From the NCBI GenBank assembly GCA_041879295.1, contig CP047152.1, positions 811,501 through 875,500 on the forward strand: a DNA stretch of 64,000 nucleotides, read 5' to 3'. Source of the stretch: Pseudomonas putida (GTDB lineage: Bacteria > Pseudomonadota > Gammaproteobacteria > Pseudomonadales > Pseudomonadaceae). Under the pieces are notes generated by a model. It made no database searches. It was not told the origin of the DNA and saw only the letters and a list, made by a program, of their open reading frames with translations. Positions 63,303 through 64,000 of the stretch are shown here, piece after piece. The position numbers and the translations under genes are program-made. Position 1 is the first letter of the stretch. Each line of letters starts with the position of its first letter.

Positions 63303-64000
63303 GCGCTCGGCGCCGGTAGGCGTCATGGACTCGGGGGTTGGCGGTTTGTCGGTGCTCGCCGAGATCCAGCGCCTGCTGCCCAACGAGACGTTGCTGTATG
63401 TGGCCGATTGCGGGCATATACCCTACGGTGAGAAGTCGCCGGACTATATCCGCGAGCGCTGCCGGCACATTGCCGGGTTCTTCCATGAGCAAGGCGCAAA
63501 GGCCATGGTGTTGGCCTGCAACACCGCCACGGTGGCGGCAGTGGCCGACCTGCGAGAGTTGTATCCGACCTGGCCGTTGGTGGGCATGGAGCCGGCCGTG
63601 AAGCCTGCTGCAGCCGCCACCCGCTCGGGCGTGGTCGGTGTGCTGGCCACTACCGGTACCCTGCAGAGTGCCAAGTTCGCAGCCTTGCTCGACCGCTTCG
63701 CCAATGACGTACGGGTTATCACCCAGCCTTGCCCAGGGCTGGTCGAGCTGATCGAAACCGGTGACCTTGCAAGCCCGGCGTTGCGCCAGATGCTGCAAGG
63801 TTACGTGCAGCCGCTGCTGGCAGCAGGTTGCGATACGCTGATCCTCGGCTGCACCCATTACCCTTTCCTTCGCCCATTGCTGGCCAGCATGGTGCCGGAG
63901 GACGTGGCCATCATCGACACCGGCGCGGCCGTGGCGCGTCAGTTGCGACGGCTGTTGGGTGCCAATGATCTGCTGGCCGAAGGCCCGGCTGGCGCTGCAC
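63295..64000 (+). CDS. murI: Glutamate racemase, 3' end beyond the window
   Basis: First 235 codons of MurI, which makes D-glutamate for peptidoglycan. Start ATG 63295 overlaps the moeB stop. The first catalytic Cys is in LACNTATVA, the second in LGCTHYPF, and the N-terminal [11 protein letters not shown] motif is intact. The frame is open to the window end; about 30 residues are missing. Confidence 0.95.
   Translation, partial: MAERSAPVGVMDSGVGGLSVLAEIQRLLPNETLLYVADCGHIPYGEKSPDYIRERCRHIAGFFHEQGAKAMVLACNTATVAAVADLRELYPTWPLVGMEPAVKPAAAATRSGVVGVLATTGTLQSAKFAALLDRFANDVRVITQPCPGLVELIETGDLASPALRQMLQGYVQPLLAAGCDTLILGCTHYPFLRPLLASMVPEDVAIIDTGAAVARQLRRLLGANDLLAEGPAGAA

Overview
The window looks like chromosome of a Pseudomonas putida-group bacterium. 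Two backbone blocks show a typical pseudomonad gene order: ychF-pth-rplY-prs-tRNA-Gln-ispE-lolB-TPR lipoprotein (46.6-53.4 kb, minus strand) and hemA-prfA-prmC-moeB-murI (59.4 kb to the end, plus strand). Most of the rest is accessory DNA. The species call rests on gene order and protein recognition only; no search was run.

Region 1 (1-2815) is a nest of mobile elements. An IS30-family element runs in from the left edge and cuts off the 5' part of a group II intron. That intron sits inside an IS5-family transposase gene whose first half is missing.

Region 2 (2.8-15.9 kb) is a catabolic cluster: aldehyde dehydrogenase, TIM-barrel isomerase (separated from it by an IS3 element), a small conserved protein, a PAS-AAA+ sigma-54 activator, an iron-type alcohol dehydrogenase, a purine-permease-like transporter, an IS5 element, a second truncated copy of the activator, a second alcohol dehydrogenase, an AHL-lactonase-like metallo-hydrolase and a small secreted protein. 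Lactonase, iron-type alcohol dehydrogenase and semialdehyde dehydrogenase together match the logic of the Agrobacterium blcABC (attMLK) gamma-butyrolactone pathway, although the real substrate is not proven.

Region 3 (15.9-17.5 kb) holds a YagK/YfjJ (inovirus Gp2-like) replication-type protein behind a stretch rich in inverted repeats.

Region 4 (17.5-39.3 kb) is the phenol section. A complete dmpKLMNOPQBCDEFGHI operon encodes multicomponent phenol hydroxylase and the catechol meta-cleavage pathway, converting phenol to catechol and on to pyruvate and acetyl-CoA. The divergent dmpR encodes its sigma-54 activator. Downstream of dmpR is a four-gene envelope-transport operon: a BNR/Ycf48-like lipoprotein (frameshifted), an MMPL/RND transporter, a DUF1302 outer-membrane protein and a DUF1329 protein. 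Its upstream region carries a sigma-54 promoter matching the dmp promoter at 14 of 16 positions, plus a UAS-like motif. This suggests a phenol-inducible transport module and is the most interesting signal here.

Region 5 (39.3-46.6 kb) is the integrative-element core: a gene broken by IS5, small island proteins, an XRE regulator, a RadC-family protein, a phage-like conserved protein, a YqaJ recombinase and a P4-type tyrosine integrase ending next to ychF. The left end of the island is not resolved.

Region 6 (53.6-59.3 kb) separates the TPR gene from hemA. It holds an IS4-family transposase, a type VI secretion operon (hcp, glycine-rich membrane effector, immunity gene and a frameshifted immunity paralogue), a remnant of a second TPR gene, and 1.5 kb of structured repeats: three copies of a module of about 260 bp with conserved, partly covarying hairpins, each near a different short tandem repeat.
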